Notes: a model not told the origin generated them from the letters alone. DNA of 64,000 bases from Harmonia axyridis (GCF_914767665.1 NC_059501.1:33208501-33272500), one strand, 5' to 3'. Shown: positions 1 through 12,544, counted from the first letter of the stretch. Numbers and translations: made by a program.

Positions 1-255
1 ATAAAAGAGCATGATGAATGTTCTTTCAATTCGACACACGCAGACATTTATTAAATACAGGATGTAATCCCGATAATTACTATGAAATTTTATATATTTA
101 AAACAAAAATGTCAGACTCAATCTATTAAAATCTTTTTGAGTTAACAGATATCATATAAAACTAGTAGCAGTTATCCCTGTCTTATACACCTATAATCCT
201 CCATAACAGAGCGTGATGACTTTGCCACACAATGATTGGGATATGCCGTTCGACA

Positions 256-338
256 GAACGACGTCCTTACGCTGTAAAATACTAGACATAGTATTTTACA
301 GGACGTCGCCTTTCTAGGATCTTGCAAAGAGATCCTAG
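256..338. repeat. Two adjacent hairpins
   Basis: Two separate stem-loops lie next to each other. The first, about 260-306, pairs GACGTCC and TGTAAAATAC with GTATTTTACA and GGACGTC around a short loop, with a small bulge in the left arm. The second, 314-338, pairs CTAGGATCT with AGATCCTAG. No coding signal surrounds them. They could be remnants of a small foldback transposon or simple palindromes; no function can be assigned. Confidence 0.6.
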
Positions 339-638
339 TGTATAGCATTCGTATGATATACTGAAATTGTAATTTACTCTTTCGATCAGTCAGCATAGGC
401 AGCAGTTAGACAATCAGAAATAGTCACAATTAGTCTGCACCAGACAGACAGTCAGTCAGCAGCATTTTAGTAGCAAATCAGTCATGAGATAACAGAGATA
501 CAGGGAAGATTTCCCAACACACGTTCCCTAAGAACGAGTTCAACTGTTCTGAATAGAACAATTTGAAATATGTAGTTTTCGCTACAATCGCACACATATT
601 TTCTAAATTTCTGTCTTTAGCCCAGTTCGTAGGATCGT

Positions 639-785
639 TGGTTCCACAAAAATTGTTCATCGGAACGAGATGCCAGCTGAATCCACAGCAAAGTCCGTGT
701 AGTCACTTGAGTTTATCAAAACGGATGGACTTTGCTGTGGATTCAGCTGGCATCTCGTTCCGATGAACAATTTCTGTGGAACCAA
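639..785. repeat. Inverted repeat with arms of about 60 bp
   Basis: The segment 639-698 returns in reverse complement at 721-785 with only a 4-bp insertion and one or two substitutions, around a loop of about 22 bp. The outer ends read TTGGTTCCACA and TGTGGAACCAA. The structure is a strong hairpin and looks like a short palindromic MITE or an inverted duplication. The part of a short open frame that crosses each arm is a by-product of the repeat, not a gene. Confidence 0.75.
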
Positions 786-1880
786 CGTGGAACCAACATA
801 GAACCGCCAAAATGGGATGGCAACGTTTCTTGTTACCAGCGAATCCAGAGCCATAAAAAAATAGAGGATTTCTCTGATCATTCAGAAGAACTTCAAAGCT
901 TAAAATAGAGTTTCCAGTTTTTTTCAGAAAGGAGATCAGATATCTACCAGCAGTCCTCAGGAAAAATGAAATCCGCGAATAACTTGTTGCTTGTTGTTTT
1001 GTATTTATGTTTTCGAATAGTTTTGCTCAAGAGTTGGATTCTAGTACTTTCCGCCTGTAAACTTGGCATATTTGAAGGTTGTCTTATCTCCTTCAACGAA
1101 CATTGCAGAAGAAATCATCATACTTCGAATTCTATATGGAAACATTTCAACCGAAAACGGGGAGATCGTCGCTACCTGACCCCGGAGCCCCGTCCCCTCA
1201 ATCGAACCAGCACCAGGACAAAAGCTGATTTCAGTGCTTTTTTCAAGTTTCATATTAACGAATTTAAATCGCGGCATTCAAGATCAGCACCTACGCTTAA
1301 AATTTCAAGCTTCTAGGTCTTACCCTTGGAAGTTTATCGTGATACGGCCGGAAATCGTATTGGGGGGGATTCGTCATCACAGTCAAAATTTATCAAGGCG
1401 AGTAATTGTCGCGCCTGAAGCAAGTAACTTGTAGGCATTGAATTTTTCATATGTTGAATATTGAACATCGACTTCGAAATGATTTATCCCTCTTTCATTG
1501 AGGCTTATCGGGAATTCTGTTTATATTTGTTGGGCTGCCAATCCTTATTTTTTTATCTAGGCGGCTCAGTAGAGATGTTTGGATATTTTTACAGCAGGGA
1601 ATGCTGACAAACGAAGCGAAGTGGAACAAACTCATGTCGTTTTTAAGAATCAAGGATGAAGTATGAGAAGGTGGTCAGCAAACTGAGGCCAATTGCCGCC
1701 CCTCAAATAGAGGCGCCTGAAACAGTCGCTACATTTTGTCACCTTTAACGCCGGCCATGAACCTTATCGTTTGATATCATTCCCGGTCGAACATTGAAGA
1801 CATTGTTATGAAATGATACAGCGATCAGTTGGCAAACGTGCGCTCAAAAAAAAAAAATATCATTAGATGTCTACACTCGA
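786..1880. other. No gene recognised
   Basis: No exon, transposon domain or repeat could be recognised here. Short open frames exist on both strands around 966-1316 but show no known motif or codon bias that I can see. A run of A at about 1847-1858 precedes the LINE remnant that follows. Confidence 0.4.
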
Positions 1881-2370
1881 TTTGTGCAAATTTTTGTTCT
1901 TGAATGGGTAATATCGCGAATAATAACGAATATTGAGCCATTCCATGAAATACAAGTCAAGTTTGATGATATTTCACTTGATTGTGTAAAACAGCACAAA
2001 TATTTAGGGTTGTATATTGGGGAAAGATTGAATTGGGAAAAACACATAGAACACATGATACGTAGGTTAACTCCTGTGGTGGGTTCACTGAGAAGATGCT
2101 CATTTATGTTCAGTACAAAACACAAAAAAATGATCTACCACAGCATGATCTCCTCCAGACTGAGGTAACTCATTAATTGTTGGGGAAATGCATCAAATAC
2201 ATTATAAACAAGGCTACAAGTGTTCCAAAATAGAACTATAAAGATATTATTGAACTATGGCATGTTAACACCTACATCAATATTATATAAGGACACTAAA
2301 CTTTTGGACATTCATAACCTAAAGAAATTGGAACAAGTTAAACTGATTCATGGCGTGACGAACAATTATA

Positions 2371-4467
2371 CAGGGTGAGTCTTTGACTTGTACATATATT
2401 TCAACCGAAGATTCTTGAGGTCAAAAGAAACACTTTCTTCATTTACCATTTTTTCCGATTCAGCCCTGTTAAAAAGATATAGCCATTTTAAATTTTCGAA
2501 ATGAGCTAATTCACCCCTGAAAACCGGAACACTGAAGTTTTCTCAAACATAAGATATACCTTTTGAACCTTGGAAATAAGCTACTAAATTAGAAAAACCA
2601 TCATAAACTCACGTTTAACATTCCATTTGTTGAACAGAGTAGTGTTTATAATAAAATAAATGAGTTATTCCAATTTCGTTGACGCTGAAGATTAAATATT
2701 CTTCTCTTGATTTTCTATTTCATTTTCGATAATTATAACGAATTGAGCTCGCTACCACCCATATTAGCTCTGATATCCATATCCATTCATTCATTATATT
2801 TCATTTATATGATATCGTTGTTTATTTCATTGCCATTTAACCTTAAAATCTCAAATAAATAATATTTATCTGTGAAAGTTCAAACACAGACTATAGTAAT
2901 CTGTGATTTTAAGTTTGAATTTCAAATTTCGAGTAATGCCAAATATAACACAGCAGTTCGGTTCGAATAATCTATGTTCTAACCTAAAATTTTCATTTAC
3001 AGTTTACACTGTTATTGTTATAAGATATTTGTTATTATGTTAGCATTCAATGAAAATCATCGAAGATTTGAAGAAACCTAACAGAATATTGAAGTTCCGT
3101 ACATATTTTCAAGATATTTGAAAACAACTTCCAAAATAAATGTGTGGATACAAAATAAATCACTGTGCATTCTGATAGAAAACAATTCCTTTATGAAATT
3201 AAGCATTTGATTTGTTCCAACTATCTCATAAAAATATTGAAATGCATCAATATTTTTGAAGCCATCAGTATGAAAATATGGAAATATGTAAAATATTCTG
3301 GCTCTGTAATCAATGGAAAATGTTAGACTCCACTTGTAATCAAATTTGTTCTTAATGTGTACCTACATTATAGCCAACTTTACTACTTAATTCATCTTGA
3401 TTTTGGCATTGAAAATAAATGAGAAGTATTCAATATAAATATCCACAATAGAATATCCTCTTTCTTTCAACACCTAATTTGTTTTCACATTAAAACAATT
3501 ATGGCCCTCTTGGAAGTATGTCAATCAATCATATGCTCTTAGGATGAATTTATGGAGTAGCAAAAGAAAAAAAGTATTCAATCTCAATCACATGAAAATT
3601 TGTCTAGTATGTATTATGTACCTAGTGGTATGTTTCAATGTGAGTTTGAATGGCCCGAAGAAGAATACAGTATTGTTCGATAGCAGCAGTCTTTAGTGAG
3701 ATATTGATTGTTGTCATTATAATGGAACTATTTTGTGAAAACTTATTTAAACATGGGCTTTATGAATAATCTGGACTTTTCAAAAAGAATGTTGATTTTA
3801 GTGAAGTATCTTCTTATTATCAGAGCTGTGCCAAAGCTCATTAATTTGTAATCAAATCGAGGAGTTGAGGTGAGCTTATTCAAATAACTTCATTTTCAAA
3901 CTAAGTTGGCTATTACTTCAATTCTAAAATCTGAGACATGACATCATAGTAAATATTTATTTCTGTGTTTTTTTTTCCACAACAGAACAGAGTTGCATTC
4001 AGCCAAAGTACCCAATTTTTTGAATTTCACAGATAATTTTTTTTTTTTAAGATTAAGTTATTCGAAAACGGCGCTTTGTACATGAAAATATGAGGAATAC
4101 TTTTATTTTTCAAATTAGCCAAATATTCTTCAATGAACGTTCAAATTACTTTTAAGAGTTGGTTTCTTCGAATTTCTGGTATTTTTATGGGATGTAATGT
4201 TCATAATAAAGAAACAGAAGAATGTGTATGGAATCTTGTGTTCGGAGAAGATGTATCACATCAAAAAAAAGCTTTATTTCAAAAATCATTTCCTTCGATA
4301 GAACCTTTTACGAGATATAGCCGAAAATCACATTTTTTTAACGATTTTCAACAGCCTGTATCTTTTTAACCGGGCCGAATCGGAAAAAATGGTAAAGAAA
4401 AAAAGTGTTTCTTTTGACCTCAGGAATCTTCGGTTAAAATATATGTACAAGTCAAAGACTCACCCTG
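2371..4467. mobile_element. Tc1/mariner-type inverted-repeat element (2.1 kb)
   Basis: The element begins CAGGGTGAGTCTTTGACTTG and ends with the reverse complement of that sequence; the arms match for about 115-120 bp with scattered differences. It is flanked on both sides by TATA, so the target duplication is TA or TATA, as in Tc1/mariner. Removing it brings the two parts of the interrupted LINE tail together, which confirms it as an insertion. Inside I see no transposase, only AT-rich sequence, so it is non-autonomous. Two other elements in the window share the CAGGG terminus and TA flanks (33155-34706 and 37256-39172). Confidence 0.8.
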
Positions 4468-4562
4468 TATAAAGTCAAATTATAGATTTACACTAGTACA
4501 GGATGTGCATAGTCATAACACCCGAGATAGAGGTACCATCAGAAGTGAACTCAGGTTTACAA

Positions 4563-4990
4563 GGAAATTCAATTCAATTCAATTCAATTTTATTCATCAA
4601 TATATACAATAGATTAAAAGTTAAAACTGGATTGCCAATTTGTAGAGTATGCAGTCTAAGCTAGGCTTGTATACTGCCAATACTCTCGCAAAAACAAGTG
4701 ATGAACATTCCCTGCTTACCACTAATATTCAAATAAACAACTGATATGTAGAGATAAAAAAAATTTAAGCCTGCATACATAATCAAGAACAAAACAAAAA
4801 AAAGATAACACTATGAAAAAAAAAACAAAAATAATTTAAACCAAGTTATGATGAAAGAACTGCCTCGAATCTACTAGAATTCACTATAATATATGAACGG
4901 AGCGTATTTCTGAATGACTTACTCTTTACATTAGCTGATGCCTTCAGCTCATAGGGAAGAATGTTATAGAAAGCCCAGGACTTCCCAATT
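4563..4990 (-). mobile_element. Antisense LINE 3' tail nested in another LINE
   Basis: On the minus strand, 4987 down to about 4860 reads as a LINE tail (ILPYELKAS followed by SFRNTLRSYI), a C-terminal pattern seen in jockey-group elements. The element's 3' end is marked by repeated AATTC units at about 4567-4590, which read as a GAATT tail on the minus strand. It is truncated to its last few hundred bases. It lies between the VHSHNTRD motif and the final IPPEIKY motif of the plus-strand LINE, so it inserted into that element after it had landed. Confidence 0.55.
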
Positions 4991-5234
4991 TACCGAGCAA
5001 TAGAAGCATTTAACCAAATACCACCAGAAATAAAGTATATAAGAACTAAAAAAAACTTTAATATTAAGCTTAAGTTGTACCTGAAAGATTTATTTTGTTT
5101 AGTTTAACTTTGTTGTTGCTTTGAATATTATATAGTATTATTTTTTTGTATATTGTTGAATAGGCCTTGTCACCAGTACTTGTACTGTATTAGAGTTCAA
5201 GAATAAAGAAGTAAATAAATTAAAAAAAAATTGA

Positions 5235-5420
5235 AGGGAAGAATATCTTGAAAATTCATACGCCACTGAAGAAAATTTTCAAACGACCTTCATTACGTTA
5301 AGGATGCTGCTACCGCGATACCCTCATTATTTTATTTTCGGATAATCCGGTTAGCAACTTTCTTCGTTGAACGCATGTAGGTATGTCCAACCATATAGAT
5401 ATCGTTTCGTTAATTTCGCA
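5235..5420. repeat. Dispersed repeat, copy 1
   Basis: About 180 bp here resembles 14065-14229, with shared blocks such as GCGATACCCTCATTA and TGTCCAACCATATA and roughly four-fifths identity by eye. No coding content is visible. The second copy is where a hAT element later inserted. Confidence 0.6.
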
Positions 5421-5990
5421 ATAAAGATATGTATTAGTCATTTGTCAGCGAAAGTTGTTGGAGAGACTCAACTTCTTTGACTCTGAATGGGAAATTTCCA
5501 AAATTCTCGATTTACTTTCACTGGTGGATTCTCAAGTGCACAATAGACACTTTTATGAAATATTCCCATTTGAATTGTGTCTATTGTTCTCCATACAGGT
5601 CATCCACTTATATCAAAATATTATTCTGTTACGCTAGATTGAATTATTCTCATCATGAACCGGTAATTTCCGTTATGAAACAATATTTCATATAATTCTT
5701 TGAGGATTCTTGGGAAGACATTGGAAATCGAAGTTGATCGAATTATACAAATTTCGGATAATTTTTTACATGTTGCATCAGAGAATTGGCTTTTATCTCG
5801 ATAAAACGCAGAGTAGACAATTGAAAACTACCGTTTTATATCATGAACTGCATATTCAATATTTCCTGAGATGTCTTCTCTTAAATTGATGGCCGTTGAA
5901 CAGTTATTCTTGGTTTTTGAGTGTCTACTTACTCAATAATCCACGGGGTGAATTTCTTGAGTTGAATTTGCATATGTTATGTTAGTTAGT
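5421..5990. other. No gene recognised
   Basis: The stretch is AT-rich. Two overlapping open frames near 5455-5695 have no recognisable motif, and no splice structure linking them to a gene could be found. Confidence 0.4.
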
Positions 5991-6106
5991 TAAGTCCAAA
6001 TATACATTTTGTATACTACAAGGGTTAAGTGGTAGAGCACCTTCGGGTGAACTTCCCTTTAAGATTTCTAGTGAAATAAAGACGTTATTATTATTATTAT
6101 TATTAA
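5990..6106 (+). mobile_element. LINE 3' tail with (TTA)n end
   Basis: The sequence ends in AATAAAGACGTTATTATT followed by further TTA units, the style of 3' end many insect CR1/jockey LINEs have. Only about 115 bp is visible and no coding part could be recognised upstream, so this is a very short 5'-truncated copy or a related SINE. Confidence 0.4.
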
Positions 6107-8640
6107 TCAATCAAAAATCTCGAAAAGGAAACATGTTTCTTATGTTTCGGTTGATGATTTTTAGGAGGAACTCCCTTCTTTTTTTCCAGCGTCTTCTTTT
6201 CACAATATTTTTAGAGTTTCAAAAAGTTTTACTCTTTTTTGATTTGCTTGTTGACTTGATGAGCTTGCAAGACAGCAAAAGCTTTTTCATTCTTCAACTT
6301 CAGCCATCAGGGACTCGATATATTCGAACATGTGCAACAATTCAGAGTTGTCAATTTCTAATAACATACCTGTGATTTTAATGCCTGCCAAATTTGAGTA
6401 AATGCATTCAATGAGAGGGAGTTATCGTTCTCCAAGCATTTGCTTATGTTATTGAGGTGTAGCTCCTGCGGTGGGGGGTTCTTTACCCTTATAGGAGGAC
6501 GGTGGTCAACTCTGGAATTTCAAAAATGTGAATGTTTGGTAGGTACGAACCATTTTTCACGATTTGTCACAGATTGCTAAGCAAGTGAATTTGAATTTTT
6601 GTTCGTACAAAGCTTTGATTTTTTTATCGTAGAATATTGATCTGCTATAAAAAGAAAACAGTTATTCCCATTTGAAAATCCAGAGCTAACCTCCGTCCCT
6701 CTCACAAGGGTGAAGTGAATGCAGAATGGTTTTAGCATAGCCATAGCAAAACCGTCAAACTTTTATTCGAAACCTTTTTCCCTGAAATGTTTCCTTTTCG
6801 AGATTTTTGATTCATCTCGAAAATTTCACCCGGTATACCTACCAAATTGAGAACTGTAGAACAGAATTACAGAAGATTCCGTTTTTTCCTTCGAACATTT
6901 CACAATTTGATCATAAAACGAGACGCATTGAAAAATATCAGAAGTGTCTGCAATTTCATATATGGTCCATCTTTTCTTGGGCGAGTTAATTATCATCATT
7001 ATTTCTATAGATATATGAGCTTATAGGTTTGGATTCATTCGCTCTCGGTCAGTAGTTTTTATATTTCGTCTGAAAATTGAGAATTAAGGACCTTAATAAA
7101 AACTGTTGAAATATTCGGTTGAATAAGAAGAAACAAAGTATATTATCCTTGCAAGTAATTTTTTTTTTAGACAGGGTACCTCTTCATAAATATATTGACC
7201 CTCGTCTGTTTCTTAAACAATAATATAGGGATAATTCTCAACATGGAAATTGAAGTATTAAAAGTCAAATTAATTCTTAGAAGTACTCTGAAACACAAAA
7301 TGAAAAAATTAAACAATACTGGAAAAAAATTGATATATTTACTTATATATTTATTCATATATTTTATTTGTTCATTTACATATTTGACTCTTCATTTACA
7401 GGGATATTCATTTTTTTTTATTCATTTACACTTCTTTCACATATTTATATGTTTTTCTGTTCACATTTTTCTTCACATATTTTTATAATCAGCTATTTAC
7501 AGAAATTGAATTGATATACTCACAATTTGAATCTTGGCTGTTTGTTATTCGGACCGCTGCATGTTGCAACTAAAAATGAACAAAAAATTTATGATATTGT
7601 GCATGTGAACAATTTTTTATTTTATTGTCGTTGAAAATCCTGTGTTCAAGTATTCATTTCAATTTCAATAATAATAATAAATGAAAGTATCTACTGCAAT
7701 GAGAAATTATGAGACTACAACAAATAAACATGTTTCTATCCACTCTGTACAAATTGATCTTACAATGATTTGTTCCATTGAGCAATTGATTGAAGGCCCT
7801 TCAAATTGAGGTGTCACATAACAAACTTTCCTATTAAAAAAAACAGGCGCTGACGTCATCAAGACCATACCAATGACGACATCTCTGTCGCATGAATGTC
7901 AAAAATTGAATAATCAGAAATATAAATTGACATGTTTCAGCATTTTTCACAAATTTGTTTTTTTGGGAGGAAATGAATTTAATCCATACATTTACACCAT
8001 ACTGTATAATTTCTGCATTAGGACAGTTGATGTATTTCCTGCACTTCTGACAGGTTAGGAGCAGTGCTTTGAACGATAAGTGACTCTTCTCTCCTGTTAA
8101 TATTATTGGAATGCTTATAAATATAGTAGCTTCGATAATCAATCTTTAGTAGAAGCTTTTGGTTTTCAGAAAATTTATGCCTTCGGAAAAGAATATGGCA
8201 TTTTTCCGTCAAAGCATATTCAGCGAGTATGAACGCATTCGTTCGATTGTTTCTGGACTCAGGTGCGAATGCTTCTTTATCCAGCCGAGCCTAAAAAAGC
8301 GGAACAATTTCATTTGTAACACTTCTTAAGACTTGAATCAGCTTTGGCGTTGGCCCATAAACTCGTTGGATATTTTGCCTCTCAACAAAGGCATTACAAG
8401 AGAGTGTTTTGTTCTCGAAAATTACGTCTTAGCTTCAAACAATAGACGATTAGGTTTTCACAAATCGTTTTCAACTTGTTCCAAAGGTATTTTGACTCAC
8501 CCCCAATGCAGAAAGCATAAAAATCTAACGCAGTTGCAGGCAAATTATCAGATCAATAACCAAATAAACCACGTCCCGGAATTTCTTGATTTTGTCAAAC
8601 ATATATACTATGACAATGTTTTCTATCCCGAATCTTTAAA
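6107..8640. other. No gene recognised; contains a dispersed repeat
   Basis: The only recurring piece is at about 6540-6740: blocks such as TTTTTCACGATTTGTCACA and TGTTCGTACAAAG return, diverged, at about 59230-59360 and 59740-59900. A lower-complexity stretch at 7310-7490 is rich in TTCATTTACA and TTCACATATTT units. Open frames in this interval show no known domain. Confidence 0.45.
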
Positions 8641-9160
8641 GCCTCTGTGTGACCTCTTCAAAATTTAATTTTCCTGATAAATTTGAAATAACGATTGATG
8701 AAATTATTGATTTAGATCTCAGTCTTTTTGTTTGCGATATCAGTATTTTGTCATCTGAGATGTAAATTTCATCGGAAGGTTCTACTATTATGTCGTGACA
8801 AAATATTTTGAAGAGTAGAGTTGACAGTGGAGATCTTTGAGGTGTTCCTTTTTCAGGACAAAAATAGTCAGAAGAGCTTGTGCTGACTTTTATTTCTAAT
8901 TTTCTGTTTTCTAAGAATTGTTTACACAACCTGATAATTTCGTCTGGGGCTACTATCTTGTTTAATTTATATAACAATGCTTTATGCCATATGCTGTCAA
9001 AGTCCTTTTCAATATCCTCATATAAAAGATCTCATTTACCTTAATGCTTTGTTTCCAACGGCACATACACCACAATTTTTTTAATTCTACCTCCATATCA
9101 GAAGGTATGTTTGTTATATTCCAACGAATCTGTAGATTTCCTTTTTTTCGACCCATTACA
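8640..9160 (-). pseudogene. LINE reverse transcriptase fragment (dead)
   Basis: Reading down the minus strand, a stretch with DIEKDFDSIWHKALLYKL-like residues, split by a frame change near 8980-9010, leads into KGTPQRSPLSTLLFKIFCHD. These correspond to the A-box (D...FD..W) and B-box (GTPQGSPLSP) of non-LTR reverse transcriptases. The Asp-Asp active-site region that should follow is degenerate, reading as EIYISDDKI. The piece is truncated at both ends and split between frames. Clade cannot be fixed beyond jockey-like. Confidence 0.7.
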
Positions 9161-9529
9161 ACTTCTTCAATTATTTATAGGAGAAGAGATAAATCTTCAA
9201 ACGTTAAATAGCAACGATCAGGTGAATTAATATCGAGTACGAAGTAGGGTTAGGAAGATGCCTTTAGTCGCTGCTGAGGATTTATAATCTACCTATTTGG
9301 CAACTAGCATCTATAGAGACTCAAAGGCTAATCTAGTTCTAATCTAATCTAGGCTTTCATGTAGGTGTCATCTCCTAACCGAGAGTTACTTTCCAAAGAA
9401 TCTCTGTCTGATTTCATTACAAATTCTAAAAAAGTGCCAACACGTTTGGAGGGCACTAGACCGATTTCAGAATTTTAACAACAAATTTTCGATATACCTA
9501 CATCCTAAGAATTCTGGCGTAAAACTATA

Positions 9530-9745
9530 AAATGTCTTTGGGTATCTATTTTTCTTATGATCATTTTCGAGAAGAATTACTAGTTCTTTCAACTCATTCA
9601 ATAAACTCGGTTCTGGTTAGAAGAAATTTCTCAGATGCATTCAAAGTGGTATTTGTGACCTCCATTCACAAAAATGATCCTCATATTTACTATAATTATA
9701 GGCTAATCACACTACTGCACGTTGTTGAAGAAATCATTTGTTGAG
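9530..9745 (+). pseudogene. LINE reverse transcriptase N-terminal fragment
   Basis: The translated segment has SDAFKVVFVTSIHKNDPHI followed by YRLITLLHVVEEI. This corresponds to the first conserved block of non-LTR reverse transcriptases (VTPIHKKGD...NYRPITLL..V.EKI). Nothing downstream continues the RT in this orientation, so the copy is a short internal fragment. It lies in the opposite orientation to the RT fragment just before it, so the two are either from different insertions or from a rearranged one. Confidence 0.65.
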
Positions 9746-10004
9746 CAAATAATAATGATCTTTCACTATACTTTATACACATTTGTGTACACCTACCTTA
9801 ACTACATTATAGGACTGTGAGCAAAAGTGTCCAATGATTGAATGTATGTTTTATATAGCATCATACCTTCAAACCTAAGGGCAGTAAATTCTCGAACACT
9901 TTTCACCAGAGGAATCAAGACGTGGATCAAGTCACAAGATAATGAATTTTGGAAGAAAATTTTCAACAGGGTTAACTTTGTTTAGAACATTTTTTTTGTT
10001 TTAC

Positions 10005-10070
10005 AACAACTACCAATGAGTTTAGATAAAACGAATATAATCGTTTTATCTAAACTCATTGGTAGTTGTT
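10005..10070. repeat. Perfect 66-bp palindrome
   Basis: Two 30-base arms, beginning AACAACTACCAATGAG and ending in its complement, pair perfectly around the six-base loop ATATAA. Such a perfect hairpin is unlikely in neutral decaying DNA and points to a recent event. Immediately downstream starts a repeat shared with 25063-25200. Confidence 0.9.
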
Positions 10071-10079
10071 TTTTTGGAG

Positions 10080-10235
10080 TTTATGATTTTTATATTATTC
10101 CCCCACGAACAAGTATATACTTTTGTGGGTTGTAATTTGTTTATTGATGCGTACCTTACAAATTGATTGTATTTCAGAAACTGTTTTTTGTTATATTTTT
10201 TCTGCCTCAATAAACTTATTTATGCGTCAATTAAA
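10080..10235 (+). repeat. Dispersed repeat shared with 25063-25200
   Basis: The segment contains TTCCCCCACGAACAAGTATA and then TGTGGGTTGTAATTTG, and is almost identical to 25063-25200 in the same orientation. It contains a small internal inverted repeat, CCCCCACGAACAAG...TTTTGTGGG. In the second location it directly follows a dead mariner-type transposase, so it may be that element's 3' region. Confidence 0.75.
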
Positions 10236-10370
10236 GAAGACTGATGTTCAATTTGATAGAACTGAATCATTGAAAGAATTAAGCTTATTACAATTTCCAG
10301 GTATTCATTTACATAAGTTACTTTATATGAAATAGACACAAACGCACTACTTGAGAAATTCATATCACCA

Positions 10371-12487
10371 ACATATATATATTGATATGAAACTTATATT
10401 TATAAATGCAAACTTATATTTATAAATGCACTCAAAGAGTGATCCTTTTTCATTTTGAGGATTCAAGTTTTGTATATTCAGTCACTTGAACTAGTTCATA
10501 AAAACGCTTGGCTAGATGTCCCTTTGATGTGAATACTGCGATTCGCTTAATACCGCGATTTATTCGAAAGTATTGTTAGGCAATAAATTCACTGGCCGCA
10601 AAGGAATTTCTGGAAACGTAGACAACCCTTGTATCATCGAAATATTCCGAATTATTGACAGTAATTTTTGAGGATAATTTCGGGTTTCATAAAATAGATG
10701 TTACATGGTGTTTTACAACATGTAAAACATAAAAATTTACTTATCCCAGTACCTACGGGGATGCACATTCCTCAACTCAATATTGTTTATTGCCTTAGAC
10801 CTAGACTTATTCCTTGAATGAATATGGAAATACTTAAAGTGTTCAAAGGATCAATATATTATGCAAAGATTCACAGGTCCGTGTTCAATGTAAATTGGAA
10901 TATACCCGATATTCAAGGGTTCATATAATATCAATACAGGATGCAGTTCTATTGTCAATAAGCATGTTTGATAGGTCTTTCAATGTAGTTTTTAGGGATA
11001 TAAATGTTTTTTACGGATTTGATGTGCAGGGTGTTTTACAACATGAAAAATGTTATTATCTAAGTTTGGACCTGCGTTATCGACAAGTCACTATGAGTGA
11101 ATATAGTACTTTATCCTATATGTACTCATTTCTTAAAATTTTCATTAAAGCGCATAAAGGAATTCCAGAGTTATGACGATTGGAAATTTTCGGTGAAATA
11201 GATAAAATAACCTGTGTCTCTCCATAATCATTCTGATTCAGACTCCACAAAATGTCTTGCATCATCAGAGAAAGCCTCTTCATTTATTCCTGAAACACCC
11301 TGTACGAAAAAGATGATAAAAGAAAAATTAAATATTCGGTTTAAACCACAACAAATGACAATTTTCAAATACCACAAGTAAAAATATGAATTTCAAAACT
11401 CCTGGCAGCTGTTGAATGCGAAGAAAAGATATGTTTATATTTTATTTCGACAAAGCAGAAAAGTTTTCGCATTTCTGTAATAAATTCAGCAGGTAGGGAG
11501 TTGTCGGGTCGATACGTCATGTTGCTGTAAGCTTACATGAATCTTTGTGGAGGAATTTCCTGCCAGCTACTTCTCTTTGTGTCGTTTTGTTCATCAAAAT
11601 ATATTCTCACATTATGTAGGGAAATACTTTTTCGTTTTCTCTTTGCATGGCAATTCATCTAAACGAATGAGGAAATTTGCATCAGAAATCATCTAGTTTC
11701 ATATATTCTCTGCTGGATGCAGCAAGCAGAAAGGAATATTTCACTCAGTGTTCTTCAGTTAACGCACTGCATATAATATCGTTTCATTATTCATTTTATT
11801 TTTAGAATTTTGAGCTAATAATGCTTATTGACAATAAAGCCACACTTTGTATCAATATTATATGAACTCTTGAATATCGGGTATATTTCAATTTACATTA
11901 AACACGGACCTGTGAATCTTTGAAAAATATGTTGATCATTTGTACACTTTATGTATTTCCAAATTCATTTAAGAAATGAGTTGGAGGCAGTGAACAATAT
12001 CATGCCGAAAGTGCAGCTACGGACTGGCATAAGTAAATTTTTATGTTACATCTTGTAAAACACCTTGTACATCCATTTTTTTAAACTTGAAATAACCCTC
12101 AAAAATTGCAGTCAATCAGAAAAGCCTATTGGCAATACTGTTCAACTTCGTAGCAATATTTTATGTATATACCATTGAATATTGTATAATTGGCCGCGCA
12201 CAATGCTTGGTATAGTACATATATCCAAAATCACTTGGAGGTAGTCAGAACATTTCGATTTTACAAGGGTTGTCGAAGTTTCCAAGAATTCCTTTGAGGC
12301 AGTGAATTTATTGCTTAACAATACTTTCAAATAAATCGCGGTATTAAGCGGATCGCAGTATCCACATCAAAGGCACTAGTCAAGTGACTTTGGATATACA
12401 ATACATGAATCCTCAAAATGAAAAAGGATCGGGTGAGGGGATCTTAGAATCCCTTTGAGTGCATTAATGAGTTTCATATCAATATAT
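10371..12487. repeat. Foldback structure, arms about 0.6 kb
   Basis: The left arm, about 10371-10963, is matched in reverse complement by the right arm, about 11824-12487, with moderate divergence and small indels. Shared landmarks are ATATTGATATGAAAC at the outer ends, AATACCGCGATTTATT in the middle and ATACCCGATATTCAAG near the inner ends. The 0.86-kb centre carries no recognisable gene. The termini do not show the CAGGG ends of the other foldback elements, so it may be an inverted duplication or an older transposon. Confidence 0.7.
11509..11823 (+). repeat. Direct repeat D1 (0.3 kb)
   Basis: This 315-bp block, starting TCGATACGTCATGTTG and ending TTTTGAGCTAATAATG, recurs at 12545-12856 in the same orientation with only about a dozen differences. 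The two copies bracket the right arm of the foldback structure. No coding content is visible in either. Confidence 0.85.
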
Positions 12488-12544
12488 TCTGGGGAATGTT
12501 CAAAAATAAATGTTCTTCCTGCGTACAACACATATTTCTTCGCA

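Larger units (their letters stand above)
1884..5230 (+). pseudogene. Jockey/CR1-like LINE, 3' end, split by two insertions
   Basis: The C-terminal part of a non-LTR retrotransposon reverse transcriptase is readable in three pieces. At 1884-2168 there is the post-RT motif HKYLGLYIGERLNWEKHI, and a shifted frame continues through a thumb-like region to about 2370. After the insertion at 2371-4467 the reading resumes at 4472-4565 with the VHSHNTRDRG motif typical of jockey-group tails. After a second, antisense insertion it resumes at about 4990-5110 with an IPPEIKYI-type tail, followed by an A-rich end near 5220. The catalytic RT core (YADD region) is absent, so the element is 5'-truncated. Stop codons and frame changes mean it is dead. 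The family assignment (jockey/CR1 group) comes from the tail motifs only. Confidence 0.75.

Noticed and set aside
563..881. Overlapping open frames on both strands sharing a peptide
   Set aside because: The shared peptide comes from the inverted repeat at 639-785, not from a gene.
1041..1277. Minus-strand open frame with a CPGAGSIEGTGLRGQ stretch
   Set aside because: It looks more protein-like than its neighbours, but I recognise no family, splice site or repeat; kept out of the gene list.
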